A stretch of DNA of 51,781 bases from an uncultured Bacilli bacterium (lineage in GTDB: Bacteria > Bacillota_I > Bacilli_A > RFN20 > CAG-631). Under the pieces are notes generated by a model that had not been told where the DNA came from, did not search any database, and was given only the letters and a program-made list of their open reading frames with translations. Shown in pieces: positions 44,847 through 51,781 of this stretch. How positions within the stretch are numbered: position 1 is the stretch's first letter; each line of letters starts with the position of its first letter. The position numbers and the translations under genes were made by a program. The DNA is taken from the NCBI GenBank assembly GCA_934201705.1, contig CAKPXF010000018.1:1-51781 (forward strand). Direction: 5' to 3'.

Positions 44847-44873
44847 AGTAAAAAAGCACATAAAAGTGCTTTT
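44847..44873 (-). terminator. Intercistronic terminator between the thioredoxin-like genes
   Basis: On the minus strand AAAAGCAC and GTGCTTTT pair, followed by T residues. The stem overlaps the stop codon of the upstream gene, and its T-tract ends about 10 bases before the downstream start. Confidence 0.65.
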
Positions 44874-45663
44874 ATTTTGCATAATCTAAATTAAATTTTT
44901 CGTTCCAATCTTCAGCTTTAGTAGTATTAGTAGTGTCGCCACCAAAGTCTTGGATGTAGTTTTTAAATGATAAAACTTTTGGCTTCTTTTCATTAGCTTC
45001 CCATTCTAGGAATGAGCAAGATTTAAAAGTGTTACTAATTCTTGTTTCAACGCCATTTTGATACCACATAATTAATGGAGTAGAAACATATGAATATGGA
45101 TCATTTTCACTACTAATGCTTGTTATTTCAGTATAGCTTCCACCCATTACATTAACGAAATCCCCAATTCTATTATCAAGTTTTTTAACATAGTCAACAT
45201 CTAGACTATCTTTATAAGCAGATGATTTATAGCCAGCAGTTGCATCTTTGTAACGATAGCACTTAACACCATCAAAGTCTTTCTTTTTGCTTGAAACAGT
45301 TAAGTCAACATTATAAATTTTAAAAGTAGCACTCTTATAAGCTTCTGATTTTAAGTATTCGTTCATGCCTTTATAGAATTTTGGACAAATATCGCATCCT
45401 TTTTGTGTAAATACAAAAATTAATCCTTCATCTGAATCGCTAGTAGCCTGTGCATTTACTTTTTCAACATATTCACCATATGTGATCTTTTCCATTTTAT
45501 TAGTTGTAGTTAAAGCTGTCCAACCCTTTTGAATAGCATTAGTTAATGGGCTTAAAGAAAATAAAATAACGAAAATTACAACGACGATTAATAATGGTTG
45601 AATCCATGCAGTTTCATGGATATATTTACCAATTTTTTTAAAAAATGCTTTTACTTTTTTCAT
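44872..45663 (-). CDS. Membrane-anchored exported thioredoxin-fold protein
   Basis: A 263-residue protein: a membrane helix at about 20-45, then an outward thioredoxin-like domain with QKGCDICPKFY (CxxC near 91) and cis-Pro segment STPLIMWYQNG near 200. An insertion between the CxxC and the cis-Pro carries an extra Cys-containing segment. It probably handles thiols or disulfides outside the membrane; the partner is unknown. It starts behind AGGAGGT, and the lipoprotein paralogue lies downstream past a terminator. The Cys-rich surface proteins at 27-37 kb are possible clients (inference). Confidence 0.78.
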   Translation of the reverse strand: MKKVKAFFKKIGKYIHETAWIQPLLIVVVIFVILFSLSPLTNAIQKGWTALTTTNKMEKITYGEYVEKVNAQATSDSDEGLIFVFTQKGCDICPKFYKGMNEYLKSEAYKSATFKIYNVDLTVSSKKKDFDGVKCYRYKDATAGYKSSAYKDSLDVDYVKKLDNRIGDFVNVMGGSYTEITSISSENDPYSYVSTPLIMWYQNGVETRISNTFKSCSFLEWEANEKKPKVLSFKNYIQDFGGDTTNTTKAEDWNEKFNLDYAK

Positions 45664-45815
45664 ATTTGTAATACCTCCTAAAAATCAAATACTACATATG
45701 CTTATTTATCATACCACAAAAACGTATTCTTTTTCAATAATATTTTTAATATTATAGAAAATAATGTTTTAAAATAGAAACGACTATTATATAATAATTC
45801 TGTGAGGATTTAAAA

Positions 45816-46391
45816 ATGATTGTAAAAAAACAAATAAGTGAAATAATAATGAAATTTTTATTTGCCGTTATTGGCTTTATTTTGGCAGTTTATATATTCA
45901 AAGATATTATTTCTATGGTTCCTTTATTTAATTCATCATTAAATGAGGATGAAATATATACCTTGATAAACGCTACTAGTATTGGCAATATATTTTCAAA
46001 GCTTGGGGCTGTTGAAGTTATAGATACAACACTAATATATATAGCCTTAGTAGCCTTTTTAGATAGTATACCCATGTTTTATGTGATTTATCTTGCTTTA
46101 GTATTATTGCTAACAATATTATATTTTGTTTATCCAAAGTGGAACCTTCTTAAAATGTATTTGAAAATGGCCTATGTAATTATTGCTTTATATATTTTTA
46201 AATTTATTTTTTACGGTTTAATATTTGTTTGCTTTTTTAAAGATAACATACAGACATTAGTTACTTGCTTAATTACTGGTAATATAATTTTTATGTTTTT
46301 TTCATTAGGAGAGATATTTATATTATCTTTATGGGTATTAAAGTTATTATTGAATATAACAAATGACGTAAAAGATCTTATAAATAATTGA
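45816..46391 (+). CDS. Hypothetical membrane protein
   Basis: A 191-residue integral membrane protein with about four hydrophobic segments (near 15-35, 65-110, 115-145 and 150-180) and no recognised domain. A TATAAT at about 45789 and a GAGG ribosome-binding site precede it. It is divergent from the thioredoxin-like pair and 64 bp upstream of the CNNM genes, possibly in the same transcript. No function can be given. Confidence 0.65.
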   Translation: MIVKKQISEIIMKFLFAVIGFILAVYIFKDIISMVPLFNSSLNEDEIYTLINATSIGNIFSKLGAVEVIDTTLIYIALVAFLDSIPMFYVIYLALVLLLTILYFVYPKWNLLKMYLKMAYVIIALYIFKFIFYGLIFVCFFKDNIQTLVTCLITGNIIFMFFSLGEIFILSLWVLKLLLNITNDVKDLINN

Positions 46392-46455
46392 TATTTGATA
46401 TTTTTAATGATATAATTTAAAAAGACTAAAAAAAAGAGAGTGTGATTGATTTTAT

Positions 46456-47496
46456 ATGTCCAGCCTGACGCGATGTATTATATTAGTTGTATTATTGTTG
46501 TGTTCTGCCTTTTTTTCAATGACAGAAAGTGCGTTTTCTTATTGTAACCAAATAAAATTAAAGGTTGCTGCCGATGATGGAAGTAAAAGTGCTAAATTAG
46601 CGCTAAATTGCTTGAAAAAATTCGATAAATACCTAATTACAAACTTAATCGGTAACAACATTGTAAATATTATATTTTCAGTATTATCAACTATGCTTTG
46701 CATAAGTATTTTGAATGAAAGCTTTAATGTTGATATTAATAAAGCTAATGATTTAAGTGCAATAATTACACCAATCGTTTCGACAATTATTGTTTTTTTC
46801 TTTGGCGAAATTATTCCAAAGGGAATTGGTAAAACATTAGCTAATAAAATGTGTCAAATATGTGCTTATCCTTTGATGGCAATAAGCATTATTTTAACGC
46901 CTTTATCATTACTTTTCCAAGGATTAGTATTTATCGTTAAAAAGGTCTTTAAGTCAAAAGAGGAAGATGTTTTAATTGATGAAGAAGATTTTCAAAATAT
47001 TGTTGACTCGATTGAAGAAAAAGGCTTAATTGAGGAGCAAGAAAGTAGCATTATACAATCTGCTGTTGATTTTGATGATACAAAGGTTAAGCAGGTTATG
47101 TGTAGTGTAGAAAATGTTTATGCTCTAGATATTGAAAAAGCTATTGACAAGGATAAGCTTTTAGATTTTGTTTTAACTTGCTCTTATACGAGAATACCTG
47201 TTTATAGAAATAACATTAATAATATAATTGGTATTTTACATGTACAAAAGCTATTAAAATCAATAATGCAAAAAAATGAATATGATATTGAAAAACTATT
47301 AGTAAAGCCAATATTTGTTAAGCCTAATGTTCACTTAGATACATTATTTGAAGAATTTAAAAAGAAGAGAACACATATGGCTGTTGTAAGCGATAAGGAT
47401 AATATTACCCTTGGTATTGTTACAATGGAGGATGTCTTAGAGGAGTTAGTAGGAGACATCGATGAAAGCAAAGAAGGGGGTGCTTCTTGTGAATAG
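46456..47496 (+). CDS. CNNM/HlyC-type DUF21-CBS transporter, short form
   Basis: A 346-residue membrane protein of the hemolysin C/CorC/CNNM family, implicated in magnesium and cobalt export. DUF21 membrane region (about 1-170, with FFGEIIPKGIGKT) then a CBS pair (about 190-335, ending GIVTMEDVLEELVGDID). It lacks the C-terminal CorC_HlyC domain found in its neighbour. The ATG is the only start available because a stop lies 9 bases upstream. The next gene overlaps it by 8 bp; they may form a heteromer. Confidence 0.9.
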   Translation: MSSLTRCIILVVLLLCSAFFSMTESAFSYCNQIKLKVAADDGSKSAKLALNCLKKFDKYLITNLIGNNIVNIIFSVLSTMLCISILNESFNVDINKANDLSAIITPIVSTIIVFFFGEIIPKGIGKTLANKMCQICAYPLMAISIILTPLSLLFQGLVFIVKKVFKSKEEDVLIDEEDFQNIVDSIEEKGLIEEQESSIIQSAVDFDDTKVKQVMCSVENVYALDIEKAIDKDKLLDFVLTCSYTRIPVYRNNINNIIGILHVQKLLKSIMQKNEYDIEKLLVKPIFVKPNVHLDTLFEEFKKKRTHMAVVSDKDNITLGIVTMEDVLEELVGDIDESKEGGASCE

Positions 47497-48757
47497 TGTC
47501 CTTATAATTGCTATTGTAATTTGTGTTATTTTATCAGCTTTTTTCTCGTGTGTTGAAATGGCTTATGCTAAAGTAAATAAAATGAAACTAGAACGTGAAG
47601 TCTCTAAAAATAAAACGAGTGCCAAAATAGCTTCATCATTTGTAAATGATTATAATAATACAATTACTATTATTTTGATTGGTAATAATTTAGTTAATAT
47701 TGCCGCTTCATCTATTTCAACTATATTATTTGTTTCAATTTCTCCTGAATATGGAGAAACATTAGCAGTTATTGTAATGTCTATTGTTATTTTAACATTT
47801 GGCGAAATTATACCTAAAAATGTGGCAACTGTTTATCCATATGGCATTTCTTGTGTATTTTCATATCCAATGATATTTTTCAAATATTTGTTGTTTCCTT
47901 TAACTTTTGTAGTACAAAAGATTTTAAATGGCTTTAATAAATTATTAAGAAAGCATAAAACTGAAGAAGTAACTGATGATGAATTAATTGAAATGGTTGA
48001 TTCAATGGAAGAACAAGGGTTAATTGATGAGGATACTCAAGAATTAATAACTAATGCTATTGATTTTATTGATGTCGATGCGGTTGAAGTTATGATTCAT
48101 AGACGTGATGTTTTTGCCTTTGATATTAATGACGATATTGCAGTATTGCTAAATGATCCACATTTACTTGATTATTCAAGAATTCCTGTTTATGATGATA
48201 ATATTGATAACATTTTAGGAATATTAAACACTAAAGAATTAATTAAGTTACATTTAAATAATGAGGAATTTGATATAAAAGATTTATTAACCACTCCTTT
48301 ATATGTTTATCAAACACAATCTATTTCAGACGTATTAAAGAAATTTAGACAGCAGCATATTCATATGGGGGTTGTTAAGGATGAATATGGTGGAACGATG
48401 GGTATTCTTACAATGGAGGATATTTTAGAGGAACTTGTTGGTGAAATTTATGATGAAAAAGATTTAGAGGAAACTGAGGAATATCATAAGGTAAATAAAA
48501 ATAAATTTACTGTTGATGGAAATATGAATATTTATGATTTCTTTGATTTAATTAATTATAAATATGATGATGACTTTGAAAGCTTTTATTCAACTGTTGG
48601 TGGTTGGATTACTGATGTTTTAGAGCATTTTCCAAAGGAAAAGGATTCCTTTGAATTTAATGGCTATAAAATAAGAGTAATGAAGGCGACTGAATTTACT
48701 GTTGAAAGAGTTAGTGTTACTAAATTATATAATGAAAGTGAAGAAAACGAAGAATAA
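47489..48757 (+). CDS. CNNM/HlyC-type DUF21-CBS-CorC transporter
   Basis: A 422-residue paralogue of the preceding gene with all three parts: DUF21 (FGEIIPKNVATVYP near 115), the CBS pair (ending GILTMEDILEELVGEI near 320) and the CorC_HlyC domain (about 340-420). Family members are linked to magnesium efflux or tolerance. I start it at GTG 47489, eight bases after GGGGG and overlapping the end of the upstream gene; an ATG at 47462 has no such spacing. Close paralogy suggests a tandem duplication. Confidence 0.9.
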   Translation: MNSVLIIAIVICVILSAFFSCVEMAYAKVNKMKLEREVSKNKTSAKIASSFVNDYNNTITIILIGNNLVNIAASSISTILFVSISPEYGETLAVIVMSIVILTFGEIIPKNVATVYPYGISCVFSYPMIFFKYLLFPLTFVVQKILNGFNKLLRKHKTEEVTDDELIEMVDSMEEQGLIDEDTQELITNAIDFIDVDAVEVMIHRRDVFAFDINDDIAVLLNDPHLLDYSRIPVYDDNIDNILGILNTKELIKLHLNNEEFDIKDLLTTPLYVYQTQSISDVLKKFRQQHIHMGVVKDEYGGTMGILTMEDILEELVGEIYDEKDLEETEEYHKVNKNKFTVDGNMNIYDFFDLINYKYDDDFESFYSTVGGWITDVLEHFPKEKDSFEFNGYKIRVMKATEFTVERVSVTKLYNESEENEE

Positions 48758-48781
48758 ATCATATATTGTATTGGTGATTAA

Positions 48782-49126
48782 ATGATTTATTACCAATTAT
48801 GGGATAAAAAGGATTTTGAATTTTCATTTTTAAACAAAATAAAAAAAATAGTCAAAGATAATGAAAAAAATATTTATTTTGGCTTTGACTATGGATTTTA
48901 TGATGGTTTTTTAGTCTATTATGGATCAAATAAGGATTGTAAGCTAGCTAATAATGTTTACAATGAATTAAAAAAGCAAAACATAAAGGTTAAAATATGC
49001 ACTAATATACCATACGATTTTGATTTAATATTATTGTTTGGCTGTATAAATAATAAAAAACAAAAAAAATATTTACAAAAAAATGAAAAAAGAATTTTAG
49101 AAATAATTAAAAATGTAATTGCTTAA
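48782..49126 (+). CDS. Hypothetical protein
   Basis: A 114-residue soluble protein rich in Lys, Asn, Tyr and Phe, with no recognised family. Alternating hydrophobic segments (IYFGFDYGFYDGFLVYYG and DLILLFG) suggest an alpha/beta fold. It follows the CNNM pair by 24 bp and may belong to the same transcript. It begins with MIYYQLWDKK behind a GGTG site. Confidence 0.6.
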   Translation: MIYYQLWDKKDFEFSFLNKIKKIVKDNEKNIYFGFDYGFYDGFLVYYGSNKDCKLANNVYNELKKQNIKVKICTNIPYDFDLILLFGCINNKKQKKYLQKNEKRILEIIKNVIA

Positions 49127-49198
49127 AAATTATTGCATATTTTTACAATAATATATTATAATGATATTATATTACACATTACAAATAATTAATAAAAG

Positions 49199-49253
49199 TT
49201 GTAAGTGCTTTCAATGCGATTATACTTTAAAAAAGTAAAATATATGGTATAAT
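49199..49253 (+). promoter_or_regulatory. Promoters of rnjA with a cre-like site
   Basis: TTGTAA (49199-49204), 16 bases, TATACT (49221-49226). A second, extended -10 (TGGTATAAT) ends at 49253. Overlapping the first -35, TGTAAGTGCTTTCA at 49200-49213 differs by one base from the catabolite-response element TGTAAGCGCTTTCA bound by CcpA. Whether it is used is unknown. Confidence 0.45.
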
Positions 49254-49302
49254 AATACCAAGAGCTGTTCACCAGATATATATATTTCAAAGGAGTGGTT
49301 TT

Positions 49303-51024
49303 ATGGAAAAAAATAGCAATAATTTAAATACGCCAGTTAAAAGTGAAAACAAAGCAGTAAAAACATATATATTTGCCCTTGGAGGTTTAAACGAGGTAGG
49401 TAAAAATACTTATTGCATTGAACATGGTGGGGAAATAATTATTATAGATGCTGGCGTAAAATTTCCAGAAAATGAACTGCCCGGTATTGATTATGTAATA
49501 CCAGATTATAAATATCTAATTAAAAATAGTGCTAGGATTAAAGGACTTTTTATTACACATGGCCATGAAGACCATATTGGAGGAATTCCTTTTTTATTAC
49601 AAATGGTTAATATACCAATTATTTATGCTTCAAAATTAACTGCTGGCTTAATTAGAAATAAGCTTGATGAAAATAATTTAAAGAGTACTACTAATATTCA
49701 AGAAATTTCTTCCACGTCTGTTGTAAGGGTTGGACAAATGAAAATATCATTTTTTGCAACAACACATTCTATTCCAGATTCGTTAGGTCTATGCATTGAT
49801 ACACCAAATGGAAGAATTATTGAAACCGGTGACTTTAAGGTAGATTTAACTCCATTAGGTGAAGATATTGAACTTGCTCGTATCGCCCGCTTTGGTGAAG
49901 AAGGCGTTACTTTATATATGGCTGATTCAACAAATGCTGAAGTTGAAGGCTCATCTAAATCTGAAAGAGATGTCGCTAAATCATTACATGAAATATTTAA
50001 AAGCGCAACTGGAAGAATTATTATTGCAACATTTGCAAGCAACGTTCATAGAATTCAACAAATTATTGAAGCTTCAGTTAAATATAATAGAAAAATATTA
50101 GTTTTTGGACGTTCAATGGAAAATGCTATTTCAACAGGAAGAAAGCTTGGATATATTAAGTGCCCTGATAATTATATTTATGATATTGAAACTGCTAAAA
50201 TATCAGCATATCAAAATTTAAATGAGCTATTAATTTTATGTACTGGCTCACAAGGTGAACCAATGGCAGCTTTAAGTAGAATTGCTAACAATACTCATAA
50301 AGTAATTAAAATAATTCCAGGAGATACAGTTATTTTTTCATCAAATCCAATTCCTGGAAATTTAGCTCCAGTCACAAAGGTTATTAACATGCTATCAAAG
50401 CAAGGTGCTGAAGTAATTGTAAATAGTGCTCTTTACTCTATTCATACATCAGGACATGCTCAAAGAGAAGAATTAAAATTAATGCTAAAGCTTGTAAAGC
50501 CAAAATATTTTATGCCGGTACATGGTGAATATAGAATGCTTAAGCTACATGCTGATTTAGCAGTAAAAATGGGTGTTTGTGACAAGGATAAAACATTTCT
50601 TTGTAACAATGGCGATGTTTTAGTTATGTATCGCGGAGAGGTAAAACGTGGAAAGACTATGGAGGTTGGAACACGTTATATTGATGGTAAGGATATTAAT
50701 GGTATTGATGATGCTATTATTAAAGATAGAAAGCGTTTAGGAAGCGATGGATTAATTTCTGTTGTTATTCCTATTGATTTAAAAAATAACACTATGCTAA
50801 AGCCACCATCAATTGTTTCAAGAGGATTTATATTCTTAAAGGAACGTGGAGAATTATTAATTGAAGCTGAGCATGTGGTTTATGATGCTTTATCAAAACT
50901 AATGAAGCAAAAGGTTACTGTTGCAGATATTAAAAACGAAATAAAGGTTGTTACATCAGATTTCGTCTATGATAGAACTCAAAGAGAGCCTATTATTATT
51001 CCAGTAATTTTATATAAGAATTAA
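49303..51024 (+). CDS. rnjA: Ribonuclease J1
   Basis: Endonuclease and 5'-3' exonuclease of mRNA decay and rRNA processing. A 573-residue metallo-beta-lactamase/beta-CASP enzyme with the zinc motif HGHEDHIGG near 85, GDFKVD near 178 and ADSTNAEVEG near 208; a conserved SGHAQREEL lies near 385, followed by the C-terminal domain. The intact HGHEDH marks the J1 type rather than the inactive-motif J2. Length matches B. subtilis RNase J1. It starts behind AAGGAGTGG, and maf follows after 2 bp. Confidence 0.96.
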   Translation: MEKNSNNLNTPVKSENKAVKTYIFALGGLNEVGKNTYCIEHGGEIIIIDAGVKFPENELPGIDYVIPDYKYLIKNSARIKGLFITHGHEDHIGGIPFLLQMVNIPIIYASKLTAGLIRNKLDENNLKSTTNIQEISSTSVVRVGQMKISFFATTHSIPDSLGLCIDTPNGRIIETGDFKVDLTPLGEDIELARIARFGEEGVTLYMADSTNAEVEGSSKSERDVAKSLHEIFKSATGRIIIATFASNVHRIQQIIEASVKYNRKILVFGRSMENAISTGRKLGYIKCPDNYIYDIETAKISAYQNLNELLILCTGSQGEPMAALSRIANNTHKVIKIIPGDTVIFSSNPIPGNLAPVTKVINMLSKQGAEVIVNSALYSIHTSGHAQREELKLMLKLVKPKYFMPVHGEYRMLKLHADLAVKMGVCDKDKTFLCNNGDVLVMYRGEVKRGKTMEVGTRYIDGKDINGIDDAIIKDRKRLGSDGLISVVIPIDLKNNTMLKPPSIVSRGFIFLKERGELLIEAEHVVYDALSKLMKQKVTVADIKNEIKVVTSDFVYDRTQREPIIIPVILYKN

Positions 51025-51026
51025 TT

Positions 51027-51593
51027 ATGAGTAAACAAATAGTTCTAGCTAGTGCTTCTCCAAGAAGACATGAATTATTAAAAGAAATATTTAAAGATTT
51101 TGAGGTTGATATTTCAACTAAAGAAGAGAAAAAGCCTTTTTATGTTAGTGTGAAAAATATGCCAATGTATTTAGCAAAGCAAAAAGCTAAGGATGTTTTT
51201 AAAAGACATACAAATGATATAGTAATTGGCGCAGATACAATTGTTTATATTGATCATAAAGCATTAGGAAAGCCAAAAGACTATAATGATGCTAAAAGAA
51301 TGATTTCCTTGCTTTCAAATAGAACACATGAAGTAATTACTGGAGTTTGTATTATGTCAAAGGATAATGTTTCTACATTTAAAGTTATTAGTAAGGTTAC
51401 ATTTAGAAAAATAACTCCAGAAGAGATTGATAAGTATTGTAGTTTGAAAACTATTTATGATAAGGCTGGAGCTTATGCTATTCAAGGTGAAGCTAAGGAT
51501 TTTGTTATAAATGTTGAAGGTGAATATAACAATATTGTTGGTTTACCAACTAAAAAATTAAAAGAAAAGCTAAAGGAGCATTCAATTATTTAA
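51027..51593 (+). CDS. maf: Maf family nucleoside-triphosphate pyrophosphatase
   Basis: House-cleaning pyrophosphatase that removes non-canonical or excess nucleotides (dTTP, UTP, CTP or m7GTP depending on subtype). A 188-residue protein with the family start VLASASPRRHELL, the Asp motif VIGADTIVYID and a late GAYAIQGEA. It is translationally close to rnjA. A terminator stem begins inside its last codons. Confidence 0.94.
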   Translation: MSKQIVLASASPRRHELLKEIFKDFEVDISTKEEKKPFYVSVKNMPMYLAKQKAKDVFKRHTNDIVIGADTIVYIDHKALGKPKDYNDAKRMISLLSNRTHEVITGVCIMSKDNVSTFKVISKVTFRKITPEEIDKYCSLKTIYDKAGAYAIQGEAKDFVINVEGEYNNIVGLPTKKLKEKLKEHSII

Positions 51594-51606
51594 TGTTCCT
51601 TTTTTC
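51572..51606 (+). terminator. Terminator after maf
   Basis: AAAGGAGCATT (51572-51582) pairs with AATGTTCCTTT (51592-51602) with one G-T, then T residues. The stem spans the maf stop codon. Confidence 0.8.
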
Positions 51607-51650
51607 ACTCTTTATATAAAAAAAACATAATATACTTTAGGAGGTATATT

Positions 51651-51713
51651 ATGTATAAAGACCAAAGATTATTTCCTTTTATAGGAGGATTAGTACTAGG
51701 CGGAGTGTACTAG
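51651..51713 (+). CDS. Tiny Gly-rich protein, probably truncated by an insertion element
   Basis: A 20-codon ORF starting at ATG 51651 right after AGGAGG, with its own upstream AT-rich promoter-like region behind the maf terminator. The product begins MYKDQRLFPF and continues with a Gly-rich hydrophobic stretch, reminiscent of small Firmicutes proteins of about 30-60 residues with a PF..GG..G pattern. Its last codons and stop lie within what appears to be the terminal repeat of an insertion sequence, so the native protein was probably longer. Confidence 0.5.
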   Translation: MYKDQRLFPFIGGLVLGGVY

Positions 51714-51781
51714 TCAAGAAAAAGTAGACAATATTTATTTAGAATAATAAAGATCTTTAAATTGTTTTGGAGTTAAATAAT
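51706..51781. mobile_element. Right-edge fragment of an IS3-family insertion sequence
   Basis: The segment begins TGTACTAGTC and runs through AAGAAAAAGTAGACA, which resembles terminal repeats of IS150-group IS3 elements (TGTACT... ending AGTAGACA). It is followed within 22 bases by a minus-strand reading frame ending like an IS3 transposase. The other end lies outside the window, so the inverted repeat pair and target duplication cannot be verified here. Confidence 0.55.
51735..51781 (-). CDS. C-terminus of an IS3-type transposase (partial)
   Basis: The last 14 residues of a minus-strand frame, YLTPKQFKDLYYSK, then TAA. A [LY]TP..F segment near the end of the protein is typical of IS3-family OrfB integrases. 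The stop lies about 22 bases from the repeat, as expected for the family. The rest is beyond the window. Confidence 0.5.
   Translation of the reverse strand, partial: YLTPKQFKDLYYSK

Noticed and set aside
49698..50042. 114-codon minus-strand ORF inside rnjA
   Set aside because: Antisense shadow of the conserved beta-lactamase region.

Overview
The window looks like a chromosomal segment of an anaerobic, AT-rich, low-GC Gram-positive bacterium, probably an uncultured gut member of Bacilli (Erysipelotrichia / Acholeplasmatales / RF39-like). This rests on the very AT-rich sequence, strong AGGAGG ribosome-binding sites, the rimP-nusA-rnpM-ylxQ-infB-rbfA order, an RNase J1-type enzyme, a pyruvate:ferredoxin oxidoreductase (anaerobic metabolism) and lipobox surface proteins. 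The standard bacterial code is used: rlmH and the gene before it stop at TGA exactly where the family should end. The lineage is inference; no rRNA or tRNA gene is present to fix it.

Layout. 1-7 kb: a small SRP RNA, then the transcription/translation operon rimP-nusA-rnpM-ylxQ-infB-rbfA, continuing into a DUF368 polyprenyl-phosphate translocase and a small membrane protein. 7-8 kb: a lone HTH regulator next to a perfect palindrome. 8-21 kb: a minus-strand carbohydrate locus read from 20.9 kb down to 8 kb (GH78-like rhamnosidase, ABC solute-binding protein, Ig-like protein, two permeases, nucleoside hydrolase, two surface proteins, GH106-like lipoprotein), with a divergent AraC-type regulator. 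22-24.6 kb: a DUF4143 ATPase, a possible small ORF with a sequestered ribosome-binding site, an EIIB-like membrane protein without the phosphorylated cysteine, and an SGNH hydrolase. 24.7-26.8 kb: nagA, a DEDDh exonuclease and rlmH. 27-37.6 kb: three very large exported proteins, two of them secreted nucleases, built from Cys/His repeats and OB-like domains. 37.6-51.6 kb: mainly housekeeping (alr, PFOR, yebC, trmL, two CNNM/HlyC transporters, rnjA, maf), with a pair of exported thioredoxin-like proteins and several unknowns. The right edge cuts into what looks like an IS3-family element inserted in a tiny ORF.

How it fits together. The surface inventory stands out. Four exported proteins (C-terminal ends at 10345, 11325, 33296 and 37633) finish with the same Gly-Cys-Lys-Gly motif, a short hydrophobic stretch and a Lys/Arg tail. 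The arrangement resembles Cys-containing C-terminal sorting tags (MYXO-CTERM, Synergist-CTERM), and I do not recognise it as a named tag. Two other large surface proteins use N-terminal lipoboxes instead. The cell appears to display glycan-binding proteins and glycosidases from one locus and extracellular nucleases from another. The Cys-rich repeat proteins and the two exported CxxC thioredoxin-fold proteins may be connected, but that is inference.
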